From positions 20,428 to 84,427 of the forward strand of contig CANQMA010000003.1 in assembly GCA_947624875.1 (NCBI GenBank): a DNA stretch of 64,000 bases. The letters are read 5' to 3'. The translations under genes were made by a program, and so were the position numbers. The DNA comes from an uncultured Lachnospiraceae bacterium. GTDB taxonomy: Bacteria; Bacillota; Clostridia; Lachnospirales; Lachnospiraceae. Under the pieces are notes generated by a model. It was not told where the DNA came from. It saw nothing but the letters and a program-made list of their open reading frames with translations, and did not search any database. Shown piece by piece: positions 28,505 to 38,528 of this stretch (its first letter is position 1; each line of letters opens with the position of its first letter).

Positions 28505-29215
28505 ATGGATAATATTGAATTAATCAAAAAAGCGCATGCGGGAGATAAATTATCCAGAGAAAAACTCATAGAGATGAATACCGGACTGATTTGGAGTATT
28601 GTCAAACGATTTATGAATCGGGGGTATGACCGGGAAGACTTATTTCAGATCGGCTGTATCGGAATGCTCAAAGCAATCAATCAATTTGATCTGCACTATA
28701 AGGTGGCATTCTCCACCTATGCCGTACCGCTGATTATGGGGGAAATCAGGCGTTTTCTGCGCGACGACGGGCTGATTAAGGTCAGCAGACAAATCAAAGA
28801 AAATCAAACAAAAATCACGGCATTTAGGCAGGATTACTTAAAACGTACAGGAAAAGATGCAACCCTAAAAGAAATCGAAGAAAACTGCAGGATTCCGGCG
28901 GAGGAAATCTTATATGCCATGGAGGCGGCAGACAGCGTCCTTTCCGTAGACAATCAGGACAGTGGGAATAGCCCTCTTTTGGAACGGCTTTCTGCAGAAA
29001 ATGATTTTGAACAGGAGGTCGTCAATAAAATATTAATGCAGCAGGCCATAAAGCAGTTACTGCCTGAGGAAAAAGCATTGATTCAGTTTAGATATTATGA
29101 AAATAAGACGCAGTCAGAGACAGGAAATCTTTTGAATATGTCACAGGTTCAGGTTTCGCGGATGGAAAAAAAGTGTTTTGAAAAAATAAAAAGATTTCTT
29201 TCAGAATCGGAATAA
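28505..29215 (+). CDS. sigF: RNA polymerase sporulation sigma factor sigma-F
   Basis: First forespore-specific sigma factor. The 236-residue protein has region 2 with RGYDREDLFQIGCIGMLKAI near residue 40, a region 3 and a region 4 helix-turn-helix (TQSETGNLLNMSQVQVSRME) near the C-terminus. It is the third gene of the spoIIA operon. ATG 28505 is the only usable start in frame before a stop, yet the purine-rich binding site (AGGGGGTTGAGG) ends about 22 bases upstream, much too far for normal use. Confidence 0.94.
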   Translation: MDNIELIKKAHAGDKLSREKLIEMNTGLIWSIVKRFMNRGYDREDLFQIGCIGMLKAINQFDLHYKVAFSTYAVPLIMGEIRRFLRDDGLIKVSRQIKENQTKITAFRQDYLKRTGKDATLKEIEENCRIPAEEILYAMEAADSVLSVDNQDSGNSPLLERLSAENDFEQEVVNKILMQQAIKQLLPEEKALIQFRYYENKTQSETGNLLNMSQVQVSRMEKKCFEKIKRFLSESE

Positions 29216-29239
29216 TAAATAAAAATAAGTATCATAATA
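29210..29239 (+). promoter_or_regulatory. Sigma-G-type promoter before spoVAA
   Basis: GAATA at 29210-29214 and CATAATA at 29233-29239 are separated by exactly 18 bases. The known sigma-G pattern is GYATR, 18 bases, CATNNTA; the -10 is a full match and the -35 matches four of five. The spoVA operon is a known sigma-G target, which supports the call. It overlaps the end of sigF. Confidence 0.55.
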
Positions 29240-29256
29240 GTATCGTGAGGTGAAAT

Positions 29257-29883
29257 ATGAGCGATACGTTGTATGTAAAGATGAGCCAGTCTAAAGAATT
29301 GACGGATGGCGTTGTCACGGTGGGCGATGTGGCGCAGCTGCAATGCAAAAATGAAGCGATTGTCAATCGGATAAAAACGGAAAAACTTCTTCGGGACCAT
29401 ACCGGCGGGAAAAAGCGGTATGTTGTATCTATCATGGAAATCATAGGGATTTCTGACCGCCTGTTTGAAAATGTTTCCGTTCAGAATATAGGAGAAACAG
29501 AATGCGTTGTGGAATTCAAAAACAGAATTGCCAAAAATCCTGTTTTAAATGTGGTAAAAGTCATTATCGTCTGTGTCCTCTTATTCTTCGGCGCAGGATT
29601 TTCCATCATGTCCTTTAATAATGATATTGACGTCAGCAAAATGTTTTCACAGATTGTTTCGAGATTTTCCGTTGACCATCAGATCGGCGTGAAAATTCTT
29701 GAGACCAGTTACTCCATCGGAATTGGTCTGGGGATTATTGTTTTTTATAATCACTTTGTGAACAGGAAATTGTCCAAAGACCCAACGCCGGTGGAGGTCG
29801 AGATGCAAAAATATGAACAGGAGATTAACATGGCGATCATTGCAGAATCAGGCAAAGGAAACGGAAAGAATTTAGCAAAATGA
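29257..29883 (+). CDS. spoVAA: Stage V sporulation protein AA
   Basis: Component of the forespore membrane channel that moves dipicolinic acid with calcium into the spore and out during germination. The 208-residue protein has an N-terminal soluble domain (TLYVKMSQSKEL, ITDG-like repeats) and two membrane helices near residues 95-118 and 145-170. GAGGTG precedes the ATG. Its stop overlaps the spoVAB start (ATGA). Confidence 0.87.
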   Translation: MSDTLYVKMSQSKELTDGVVTVGDVAQLQCKNEAIVNRIKTEKLLRDHTGGKKRYVVSIMEIIGISDRLFENVSVQNIGETECVVEFKNRIAKNPVLNVVKVIIVCVLLFFGAGFSIMSFNNDIDVSKMFSQIVSRFSVDHQIGVKILETSYSIGIGLGIIVFYNHFVNRKLSKDPTPVEVEMQKYEQEINMAIIAESGKGNGKNLAK

Positions 29884-30320
29884 CAGGGTTACAGGATTGT
29901 TTATTAGGAATTATAGGAGTCAGCGCCGGCATGCTGATTGCAGCAGGACTGGTCGCATTGATCACGACCACAGGCGTGATTACCAGAATGGCGGACAAAA
30001 CGCATACAGCGGATTTTGTAAAAGGATATGAGAATGCTGTTTTTTTTGGAGGAGTTCTTTGGAATCTTTTTTGGATTTTTCCGGTCTCGCTTCCATTTCC
30101 GGGAACGTATGGTCTGCTCTTTTTGACGCTGCTCTCCTTATGCCAGGGAATCTTTGTGGGATGTCTTACCGTTTCCCTGGCTGAGGCGCTCAATGGGTTT
30201 GCTATTTTTGGCAGAAGAATCAAACTTTCCAAAGGAATCGGAACTGTCATCTTATGCTTTGCATTAGGAAAGACGGTTTATGCATTACTGCAGTTCTGGT
30301 TTGGAATGATTAAAGGGTAA
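29880..30320 (+). CDS. spoVAB: Stage V sporulation protein AB
   Basis: A 146-residue membrane protein with four hydrophobic segments, including the family-like GISAGxxIAAGLVALI region near the start and LSLCQGIFVGCLTVSLAEALN near residue 85. It acts with the other SpoVA proteins in dipicolinic acid transport. Start overlaps spoVAA by four bases. A 72-base gap separates it from spoVAC. Confidence 0.85.
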   Translation: MTGLQDCLLGIIGVSAGMLIAAGLVALITTTGVITRMADKTHTADFVKGYENAVFFGGVLWNLFWIFPVSLPFPGTYGLLFLTLLSLCQGIFVGCLTVSLAEALNGFAIFGRRIKLSKGIGTVILCFALGKTVYALLQFWFGMIKG

Positions 30321-30392
30321 AACGTCTGCATGATGGCGGTAAAATTTTTATCGTTTCATTTCATAAATTGAGGAGAATAGAAGGGGTATCAT

Positions 30393-30842
30393 ATGATTAG
30401 TGATGAACAAAAAAAGCAATATAATGATTATATTAAACAGATTACGCCAAACAATAGTCTGGCGAAAGACATGCTCAATGCATTTTGGATTGGAGGGCTG
30501 ATTTGCCTGATGGGGCAGGTCTGGCTGGAACTGTTTATGTATTTTGGAATCAACAAAGAGGATGCAGCGCTTTGGACAACGATTGTTCTAATTTTGGAGA
30601 GTGTTCTTTTGACAGGATTCGGATTATATTCGAAGATTGCAAAATATGGCGGCGCGGGCACCTTGGTTCCCATTACCGGATTTGCAAACGGGGTTGCGTC
30701 ATCTGCCATTGAGTTCCGCATGGAAGGAGAAGTCCTTGGCCTTGGCAGTAAAATTTTTACGATTGCCGGACCGGTCATCCTATACGGAATTTTATCGAGC
30801 TGGATTGCAGGAATTATCTATTTAATTATCAAAGCATTTTAA
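30393..30842 (+). CDS. spoVAC: Stage V sporulation protein AC
   Basis: A 149-residue membrane protein; in Bacillus, SpoVAC is a mechanosensitive channel for dipicolinic acid. Seen: IKQITPNNSLAKDMLNAFWIGG near residue 13, four hydrophobic segments and the conserved GGAGTLVPITGFANGVASSAIEF near residue 84. AGAAGGGG precedes the ATG. The spoVA series breaks here: spoVAD lies 1.8 kb further on, beyond a gene on the other strand. Confidence 0.93.
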   Translation: MISDEQKKQYNDYIKQITPNNSLAKDMLNAFWIGGLICLMGQVWLELFMYFGINKEDAALWTTIVLILESVLLTGFGLYSKIAKYGGAGTLVPITGFANGVASSAIEFRMEGEVLGLGSKIFTIAGPVILYGILSSWIAGIIYLIIKAF

Positions 30843-30874
30843 GAGTGAAGACTGATTGCGGAATGATCAAAAAA

Positions 30875-30960
30875 TAATTGCCCATGGATTGTTGTTTCGC
30901 GGCAGAAGCGTTATATTTCTCTGTATCGCTTTTCCGTTCATAACAGCCCGTGGGCAATTA
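30875..30960. terminator. Long hairpin between spoVAC and putP
   Basis: TAATTGCCCATG at 30875-30886 pairs with CGTGGGCAATTA at 30949-30960 with one G-T pair. The enclosed 62 bases contain a smaller hairpin (AAGCG near 30906, CGCTT near 30927). On the minus strand the stem runs into ATTTTTT, so it should end putP; on the plus strand the T run is weaker. Confidence 0.65.
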
Positions 30961-30982
30961 AATTTTAATCATATTTGTGAGT

Positions 30983-32527
30983 CTATATCTGCGCGTCTTT
31001 GACTGCGTCAAATTCTTCCACGATTTCTTTCTCCGGAGCCGGCGTCAGAAGGCTGACAACGACAATCATGAGAGAGGAAACAATGAAAGCAGGAAGCAGT
31101 TCATAGATATCAAAAGCGCCGCCGAGAGGACGGACAATAAATTTCCAGATAAATACCATCGCGCCACCGGAGATTACGCCTGCAATTGCGCCATACCGGT
31201 TGGAACGTTTCCAAAACAGCGCAAAGAGCATCAGCGGACCAAATGTAGCGCCAAATCCTGCCCATGCAAAAGACACGATTGTAAAGATGTTGCTGTCCGG
31301 GTCGCTTGCCAGAATGACACCGATGATTGCAATGACAATCACTGCGCCACGGGCAACCAGCATTTTTTTCTTATCTGAAATGTGAATTCCAAAGACACCT
31401 TCTAACAGGTTTTCTGAAACACTTGATGAAGCTGCGAGCAGTTGAGAATCCGATGTGGACATTGTGGACGCCAGAATACCGGCAAGGATCACACCGGCCA
31501 GGATTGCGAATACGATACCGTAACTGCTCAACAGATGTGAAATCGCAACAATAACCGTTTCGCTGTCTGCGTGACCGCCTTCACCGGTCAGTGCGTCAAT
31601 TTTTCCATGCGCAGTCATACTGTAACCAATGACGCCGATAAATAAGGCAATCGCCATGGAAATGACTACCCAGATACTTGCAACTCTTCTGGACAGTTTC
31701 AGTTTGTCAGTCTTTTCAATTGCCATAAACCGCAAAAGGATATGCGGCATTCCGAAATATCCAAGCCCCCATGCCAGAGTGGAAACAATCGGAATAAAGC
31801 CAAAAGAGGAAGTTTCTTTCGTAAAGACATTCGTTGTTGCATCCAATGAAAAGAATTCAGGAATCTTTGCGGCTGCTGCAGTGACTTCATGTACGCCACC
31901 GACAGACCATATGCCAAAGACCACAACGATAATCAATGCAATCGACATAATGATACTCTGGATAAAGTCCGTTGTACTTGCAGCCAAAAATCCTCCTAAA
32001 GTTGTATAAGCAATAATGATGACCGCGCTGACAATCATCGCTATCATATAATCGACACCGAATAAAGAATGGAACAGTTTTCCACATGCTGCAAATCCGG
32101 AAGCGGTATATGGTACAAAGAAGATAATAATAATCAAAGCGGACAGACCTTTTAATACTTTTTTGTCGCGGTAACGGTTGGCAAAAAAGTCCGGAATAGT
32201 AATGGAACGGTTGATTGCGGAATATTTACGAAGACGTTTTGCAACGATTAACCAGTTTACATAAGTACCGATTGCAAGCCCCGTAATGGTCCAAAATACT
32301 TCGGTAATTCCGGTTAAGTACGCCAGACCGGGAAGACCCATCAGAAGGTAACTGCTCATGTCGGATGCTTCCGCGCTCATTGCCGTTACAAATGGTCCCA
32401 GTTTACGACCGCCTAAATAAAAATCTCCTGCCGTGTTACTTTTTTTTGAATAGTAGATTCCTACTGCCACAATTGCCGCGATATAGACAATAATGGAGAT
32501 CAGAATCCCCCAATTAGAACTAGACAT
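30983..32527 (-). CDS. putP: Sodium/proline symporter
   Basis: Sodium:solute symporter family (SSS) protein that takes up proline with sodium. The 514-residue product has about 13 membrane helices; DFYLGGRKLGPFVTAMSAEA near residue 32 and SYLLMGLPG are the typical PutP N-terminal motifs. MSSSNWG at 32527, eight to ten bases after AAAGGAG, is the better start; the track start at 32560 has none. It sits in reverse orientation between spoVAC and spoVAD, with its own promoter and terminator. Confidence 0.88.
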   Translation of the reverse strand: MSSSNWGILISIIVYIAAIVAVGIYYSKKSNTAGDFYLGGRKLGPFVTAMSAEASDMSSYLLMGLPGLAYLTGITEVFWTITGLAIGTYVNWLIVAKRLRKYSAINRSITIPDFFANRYRDKKVLKGLSALIIIIFFVPYTASGFAACGKLFHSLFGVDYMIAMIVSAVIIIAYTTLGGFLAASTTDFIQSIIMSIALIIVVVFGIWSVGGVHEVTAAAAKIPEFFSLDATTNVFTKETSSFGFIPIVSTLAWGLGYFGMPHILLRFMAIEKTDKLKLSRRVASIWVVISMAIALFIGVIGYSMTAHGKIDALTGEGGHADSETVIVAISHLLSSYGIVFAILAGVILAGILASTMSTSDSQLLAASSSVSENLLEGVFGIHISDKKKMLVARGAVIVIAIIGVILASDPDSNIFTIVSFAWAGFGATFGPLMLFALFWKRSNRYGAIAGVISGGAMVFIWKFIVRPLGGAFDIYELLPAFIVSSLMIVVVSLLTPAPEKEIVEEFDAVKDAQI

Positions 32528-32566
32528 AATATTCTCCTTTTCACTAAAAATTTCAAACAATTTCTT

Positions 32567-32595
32567 ATTGTAATATAAAAAACGGTTAAAAGCAA
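32567..32595 (-). promoter_or_regulatory. Sigma-A promoter of putP
   Basis: On the minus strand TTGCTT and TACAAT are separated by 17 bases, ending 39 bases before the putP ATG. Confidence 0.65.
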
Positions 32596-32629
32596 GAAAA
32601 TTGGAGATAGTAATGCCATATCAAAGTCT

Positions 32630-32659
32630 GCATATCAAGGAATAGGCGGCTTAATACAA
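32630..32659 (+). promoter_or_regulatory. Weak sigma-G-like promoter before spoVAD
   Basis: GCATA at 32630-32634 fits the sigma-G -35 pattern fully, and AATACAA lies exactly 18 bases later, but matches only three of the five fixed -10 bases. The position, 24 bases before the spoVAD ATG, fits. spoVAD must have its own promoter because putP points away from it. Confidence 0.35.
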
Positions 32660-32682
32660 ATATCTGAGAATGGAGAAATAAC

Positions 32683-33693
32683 ATGGGAAAAATATTAGGG
32701 AAGCAGAGTATTGTCTTTGAAAATCCTCCCTATATCATTGAGGGAGCATCTGTGGTCGGACCGAAAGAGGGGGAAGGACCGCTGGGAAAATTATTTGACG
32801 TGGTAGAACAGGATCCAATGCTCGGACAGGATTCGTGGGAAGATGCAGAAAGTCTCTTACAGAAAGAAGCGCTGCAGAAAGTTTTACTAAAGGCAAGAAT
32901 CAACAGAGCAGATATTCGATATATTTTTGCAGGCGATCTGCTGGGGCAGCTGATCGGAACTACGTTTGGCGTCCTGGAATATGAAATTCCCCTATTCGGT
33001 ATTTATGGAGCGTGTTCCACGATGGGAGAAGCATTGAGTCTTGCGGCAATCATGGTAGAAGCGGGAAATGCAGAAAATGTCGTGGCAATGACCTCAAGTC
33101 ATTTTGCCAGCGCGGAACGCCAGTTTCGTTTTCCGCTGGAATATGGAAACCAGCGACCGTTTTCCGCCACATGGACCGTGACGGGAGCCGGCGCAGTGGT
33201 TATCGGAAAAGGAAAGGGATTTGCAAAGATCACTGGAATTACGACCGGAAAGATTGTTGATTATGGTGTAAAAGATGCGCAGAACATGGGCGCATGCATG
33301 GCTCCGGCGGCAGCAGATATTCTTTACCAGCATTTTCAGGATTTTAACAGCACACCGGCAGATTACGATAAGATCATTACCGGAGACCTGGGACTGGTAG
33401 GAAAAACAATTCTGTTTGACCTGCTGAATGAACATGGTTATGATATCGCCAAAGTTCATATGGACTGCGGGGTGGAAATGTTTGATGCATCGGAGCAGGA
33501 TACGCATGCCGGTGGCAGTGGATGCGGCTGTGCGGCAACCGTATTGACCAGTTATATTTTCAAACAGCTGAAGAAAAAAGCATATAAGAAAATCTTATTT
33601 ATTCCGACAGGAGCGCTGCACTCAACAATCAGTTTCAATGAAGGAAACAGCGTTCCGGGAATCGCGCACTGCGTGCAGATAGAGTGTTGTTAA
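32683..33693 (+). CDS. spoVAD: Stage V sporulation protein AD
   Basis: Thiolase-fold protein without catalysis that binds dipicolinic acid in the spore inner membrane complex. The 336-residue protein begins with the family motif QSIVFENPPYIIEGASVVGPKEG-like sequence, has FGIYGACSTMGEALSLA near residue 106 and ends in VPGIAHCVQIE. ATG after GGAGA. It overlaps nothing and leads spoVAE by 12 bases. Confidence 0.95.
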   Translation: MGKILGKQSIVFENPPYIIEGASVVGPKEGEGPLGKLFDVVEQDPMLGQDSWEDAESLLQKEALQKVLLKARINRADIRYIFAGDLLGQLIGTTFGVLEYEIPLFGIYGACSTMGEALSLAAIMVEAGNAENVVAMTSSHFASAERQFRFPLEYGNQRPFSATWTVTGAGAVVIGKGKGFAKITGITTGKIVDYGVKDAQNMGACMAPAAADILYQHFQDFNSTPADYDKIITGDLGLVGKTILFDLLNEHGYDIAKVHMDCGVEMFDASEQDTHAGGSGCGCAATVLTSYIFKQLKKKAYKKILFIPTGALHSTISFNEGNSVPGIAHCVQIECC

Positions 33694-33705
33694 AAGGAGC
33701 AGGAT

Positions 33706-34059
33706 ATGATATTTTTAAAAGCATTTTTCGTTGGAGGAGCAATTTGTGCTTTAACACAGATTGTGATTGACAAAACAAAACTGACGCCGGCAAGAATTAT
33801 GGTCGGCATTGTCTGCCTTGGCGTATTTTTAAGCGCGCTGGGAATTTACCAGCCGTTGGCAGATTTTGCAGGCGCCGGAGCCACGGTTCCCCTGTTAGGA
33901 TTCGGACACAATCTCTGGAAGGGAATCAAAGAAGCCATTGATGCACAGGGGGTGCTAGGATTGTTCACCGGTGGATTTAAGGCAAGCGCTGTGGGCATCT
34001 CTGCAGCGTTGGTGCTCAGCTATCTTGGAGCGCATATCTTCAAGTCAAAAATGTCCTAG
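33706..34059 (+). CDS. spoVAE: Stage V sporulation protein AE
   Basis: A 117-residue membrane protein with three or four hydrophobic segments and the family motif GAGATVPLLGFGHNLWKG near residue 62, followed by DAQGVLGLFTGGFKA. Part of the SpoVA channel. AAAGGAG precedes the ATG. No strong terminator is visible after it, only a six-pair hairpin at the stop codon. Confidence 0.93.
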   Translation: MIFLKAFFVGGAICALTQIVIDKTKLTPARIMVGIVCLGVFLSALGIYQPLADFAGAGATVPLLGFGHNLWKGIKEAIDAQGVLGLFTGGFKASAVGISAALVLSYLGAHIFKSKMS

Positions 34060-34129
34060 ATTTGAAAAATCTGGTAATGTTGCAAAAATTCACCGGAAAC
34101 TTAATATTTTTAAACAAATAACAATTATA

Positions 34130-34145
34130 CCTTATTAAATTAAGG
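34130..34145. promoter_or_regulatory. Inverted repeat upstream of the gdhA promoter
   Basis: CCTTA at 34130-34134 and TAAGG at 34141-34145 flank an AT-rich centre, 16 bases before the gdhA -35 element. It could be an operator; the binding protein is unknown. Confidence 0.25.
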
Positions 34146-34161
34146 AATACAAAGGTAATAG

Positions 34162-34190
34162 TTGAAAAAATTAAGGTCCTATTATATAAT
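34162..34190 (+). promoter_or_regulatory. Strong sigma-A promoter of gdhA
   Basis: TTGAAA, 17 bases, TATAAT. Transcription would start near 34197 and give a leader of about 157 bases. This is among the best sigma-A matches in the window and fits a highly expressed gene. Confidence 0.85.
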
Positions 34191-34193
34191 TTT

Positions 34194-34310
34194 ACTCAGT
34201 GTTAAAAGGCGCGGACTGAGAAACAGAAGGATTTTGTCTGATAGGAGCATGGGAAATGCAGACATCATAGTTGGTTTGGCAAAATACAAATTGTACTTTA
34301 TTTCGTAAAG
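34194..34310 (+). promoter_or_regulatory. Structured 5' leader of gdhA
   Basis: Three hairpins can be read in order: CTCAGT with ACTGAG (34195-34221), GTCT with AGAC enclosing GCAT with ATGC and an AUAGGA bulge (about 34237-34264), and ACTTTA with TAAAGT around TTTCG (about 34294-34310). I match it to no known riboswitch. The gene-free stretch 34060-34353 holds this leader, the promoter and the upstream inverted repeat. Confidence 0.35.
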
Positions 34311-34341
34311 TCTTTTGCACAGAGATTAAAAAATATTTTAG

Positions 34342-35688
<1,347 letters not shown>

Positions 35689-35710
35689 TATCATTTGATC
35701 TGAATCAAAT

Positions 35711-35754
35711 AAAAAAGGCGCTGGGCGCACTAAAACGTGCCCGGCGCCTTTTTT
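35711..35754. terminator. Bidirectional terminator between gdhA and the PBP gene
   Basis: AAAAAAGGCGCTGGGC pairs with GCCCGGCGCCTTTTTT (one G-T pair). A-run and T-run on opposite sides let it end both converging genes. Confidence 0.92.
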
Positions 35755-35777
35755 ATATGCTGAAAATTTCGAAAGAA

Positions 35778-38351
35778 TTATTCCTCGTTCTCTTTCTCGT
35801 TTTCGTTGTCCTGTGATTTTGTCTTTTTTGACGAAGTATTTTCGGAATCTTTTGTTTTTTCAGTATCCGATGCACTTTTCTTTTCCGTTTCCGCAGAATT
35901 TGTGCTGCTTTCTGTTTTGGTTGAATTATAGTTTGAAGTATAGGAATACTTTGACGCGGAATGATACGTACATTTATCCGGCTGTGTTCCTTTGGCATAA
36001 TATTCGGATTTGGATGATGATACCGGACAGACTCCCTTAATTGCAGTTTTTCCGGAAGAAGCACAGATGTCGTATTTTTTCACATCAGAACTCATTTTAA
36101 AATCTTTCTTTTTATACTTTTTCTTTTCGTTAATCCGGTTCATGATTTTTGCCCAGAGGCGTTCATGATAGGCCTGATCCCCGGAAAGCTCTTTATTTTC
36201 ATCATAACCGGTCCAGATGGATGCGGTAAGATACGGTGTATAACCACAGAACCATAAATCGTAAGAACTGGAAGTGGTACCGGTTTTTCCCGCAACCGGC
36301 ATATCGTTCTCCAATTTACATGCAGTACCGGTTCCTTCTGTAATAACACTGGTCATTGCCTGTGTCAGAAGGGAAGCGGTAGAAGGTTTTAAAACGGTCT
36401 TTGTCGTTGGTGAAGTATTATCCAGCAATACCCTTCCGTTACTGTCGACTACCTGTGAATAAAATACCGGGCGGATATAGGTTCCTTGATTTGCAATCGT
36501 TGCATAAGCAGCGGTCATCTGAAGATTTGTCACACCGTAAGTAATTCCACCAAGGGCAAGCGCCTGCTGAATATCTGTTGATACAGCGCCATTTTTGTCC
36601 ACCTCTTTATCAACAAGAGTAGAAATCCCAAAGTTTTTCAGATAGTCAAATCCAAGCTGCGGAGTGATTTCCGTAAGAACCTTGACGGCGCAGATATTCA
36701 TAGACTGCGCGATTGCTTTGCGCACGGTAACCGTACCCTTGTATCCTTTATACCAGTTATTAACCGGTCTGCCGTTTGCATAATTGTACGGCTCGTCAAC
36801 AATTGTCGTTGACAATGTGTATCCCATAGTGTCTATCGCCGGCGCATAAGTAGATAAAACCTTAAAAGTAGAACCCGGCTGACGTTTCGAATAGGTTGCC
36901 CGATTCATAGACAGACTGGTATTTTTTGTTCCACGGCCGCCGACAATTGCCTTTACATAGCCGGTGTATTGATCCATTACCGTGAATGAAATCTGCGGTT
37001 CCGGAACATAATACAGGGTTTGAACCTGAGAATATCCCAGTTTTTCCTTGATTCCCTTTTTATAATATTTCTTTTTCAAATGTTTCTTGTAATCGTTGAC
37101 ACAGGCTTTGGCTGAATCCTGAGAGTCGAAGAGCAGTTGAAAATTGGACTCGCCAAGGACATTGACATGATAGTCTAAAATATCCTGTTCGTCATACTCG
37201 TCCACGCTTCCGTCAGGATTCTGTACAGCCCAGCGCCAGTTGACGGAGTACTTGATTGTGTACGGGTAATTGGAAGAGTCGGAAAGCTCCTCGTCGCAGA
37301 TTTTCTGAATCGCAGAATCCTGTGTGGTATATATTTTCAGACCACCGCTGTAAACAGCATTGTATGCCTGTGTTTCTGTGTAACCCTTTTTCGTCTGCAG
37401 ATCTTCCATTACCTGTTTGCTGACTTCGTCCACAAAGTAGGAATAAATATTATCATCATTCTTTTCCAGTTCTGTATTGACAGATTTAATCCGTTTATAG
37501 ACATTGTCTTTGATTGCGGTATCATATTCTTCCTGTGTAATATGTCCCGCCTGAAGCATATTGCCCAAAATCTTTTTCCGGCGCTTTTTATTTTCGTCAG
37601 GATTGATAATTGGATTGTAACGGGATGGATTCTGTGTGATTGCCGCAATGACCCCCGCTTCGGAAATTGTAATCTCGCTCACATCTTTATTAAAATAGCG
37701 GTGGGACGCAGCCTGTACACCCAATGTGTTGGAACCCAGATTGATTGTATTGAGATAGGTTTCCAAAATGGTTTCCTTCGGCGTGACTTTCTCAAGCTGT
37801 ACAGCTAAATATTGTTCCTGAACTTTTCTTTTCATGGAAGCGACAAGAGAATCCTCGGAGGTCCAGCCGGTAAATACGTTATTTTTGAGCACCTGCTGGG
37901 TAATCGTACTGGCGCCTTCTGACAGATGTCCTGTAGTCGCTGCCTTATATGCGGCACGGCCGATTCCTTGGATATCAATTCCGTTATGCTCATAGAAACG
38001 GGCGTCCTCCGTGTCGATAAATGCCCATTGCAGATGCTCCGGAACATTTTTGAGATCGACCCGGATACGATTGGAACCTGAAGTGATCAGTTTTGCAATC
38101 TGATTATTTTTTGAATCGTACACTGTCGTGGAATAAGAAGACGGTACGATGGAAATATCATTCATGGAAGGAGCACTTTCAATAACGCCGTTTAACAGTC
38201 CAATGGCAAACGAGCAGCCTACGATCAGAACAAGAAATACAATGAAAATGAATCCCTTCAGCAAGGAAACTAAGGATTTAGAAAATATCTTTTTTTGAAT
38301 TGAAACTAAGTCCTGTTGTTTCTCGATAGTCTCTTTATATCCAAATTTCAT
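35778..38351 (-). CDS. Class A penicillin-binding protein (PBP1A type)
   Basis: Bifunctional peptidoglycan glycosyltransferase and transpeptidase anchored by one membrane helix (residues about 30-55). The glycosyltransferase domain has its catalytic glutamate in TEDARFYEHNG (E115) and GASTITQQVLKN near 147. The transpeptidase domain shows STFK near residue 494, SMN near 549 and KTG in AGKTGTTSS near 689. The C-terminal 80 residues are Ser/Thr/Lys/Glu-rich and look disordered, a common wall-proximal tail. AAAGGAGG precedes the ATG. It is divergent from the CotH gene. Confidence 0.93.
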   Translation of the reverse strand: MKFGYKETIEKQQDLVSIQKKIFSKSLVSLLKGFIFIVFLVLIVGCSFAIGLLNGVIESAPSMNDISIVPSSYSTTVYDSKNNQIAKLITSGSNRIRVDLKNVPEHLQWAFIDTEDARFYEHNGIDIQGIGRAAYKAATTGHLSEGASTITQQVLKNNVFTGWTSEDSLVASMKRKVQEQYLAVQLEKVTPKETILETYLNTINLGSNTLGVQAASHRYFNKDVSEITISEAGVIAAITQNPSRYNPIINPDENKKRRKKILGNMLQAGHITQEEYDTAIKDNVYKRIKSVNTELEKNDDNIYSYFVDEVSKQVMEDLQTKKGYTETQAYNAVYSGGLKIYTTQDSAIQKICDEELSDSSNYPYTIKYSVNWRWAVQNPDGSVDEYDEQDILDYHVNVLGESNFQLLFDSQDSAKACVNDYKKHLKKKYYKKGIKEKLGYSQVQTLYYVPEPQISFTVMDQYTGYVKAIVGGRGTKNTSLSMNRATYSKRQPGSTFKVLSTYAPAIDTMGYTLSTTIVDEPYNYANGRPVNNWYKGYKGTVTVRKAIAQSMNICAVKVLTEITPQLGFDYLKNFGISTLVDKEVDKNGAVSTDIQQALALGGITYGVTNLQMTAAYATIANQGTYIRPVFYSQVVDSNGRVLLDNTSPTTKTVLKPSTASLLTQAMTSVITEGTGTACKLENDMPVAGKTGTTSSSYDLWFCGYTPYLTASIWTGYDENKELSGDQAYHERLWAKIMNRINEKKKYKKKDFKMSSDVKKYDICASSGKTAIKGVCPVSSSKSEYYAKGTQPDKCTYHSASKYSYTSNYNSTKTESSTNSAETEKKSASDTEKTKDSENTSSKKTKSQDNENEKENEE

Positions 38352-38374
38352 AAAAATCCTCCTTTATCCGTACA

Positions 38375-38383
38375 ATTATAGCA
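38375..38383 (-). promoter_or_regulatory. Extended -10 promoter of the PBP gene
   Basis: On the minus strand TGCTATAAT is a perfect extended -10 element 24 bases before the ATG. The -35 region (TTTATT) is poor, as is common with extended -10 promoters. Confidence 0.55.
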
Positions 38384-38464
38384 AAAACTTTCTATTTAAT
38401 AAAGTAAAAAATATCGACAGGAGAAATCAGAAATTGTCATTTTGTCCTTACCTGCAATCAGATG

Positions 38465-38493
38465 TTGTCCAATATTGCGGATAATGTTAAAAT
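38465..38493 (+). promoter_or_regulatory. Sigma-A promoter of the CotH-kinase gene
   Basis: TTGTCC and TAAAAT are 17 bases apart, 35 bases before the ATG. Confidence 0.6.
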
Positions 38494-38528
38494 ACAGATA
38501 AAATAAAGTACGGAAAAAGGAGATTGTT

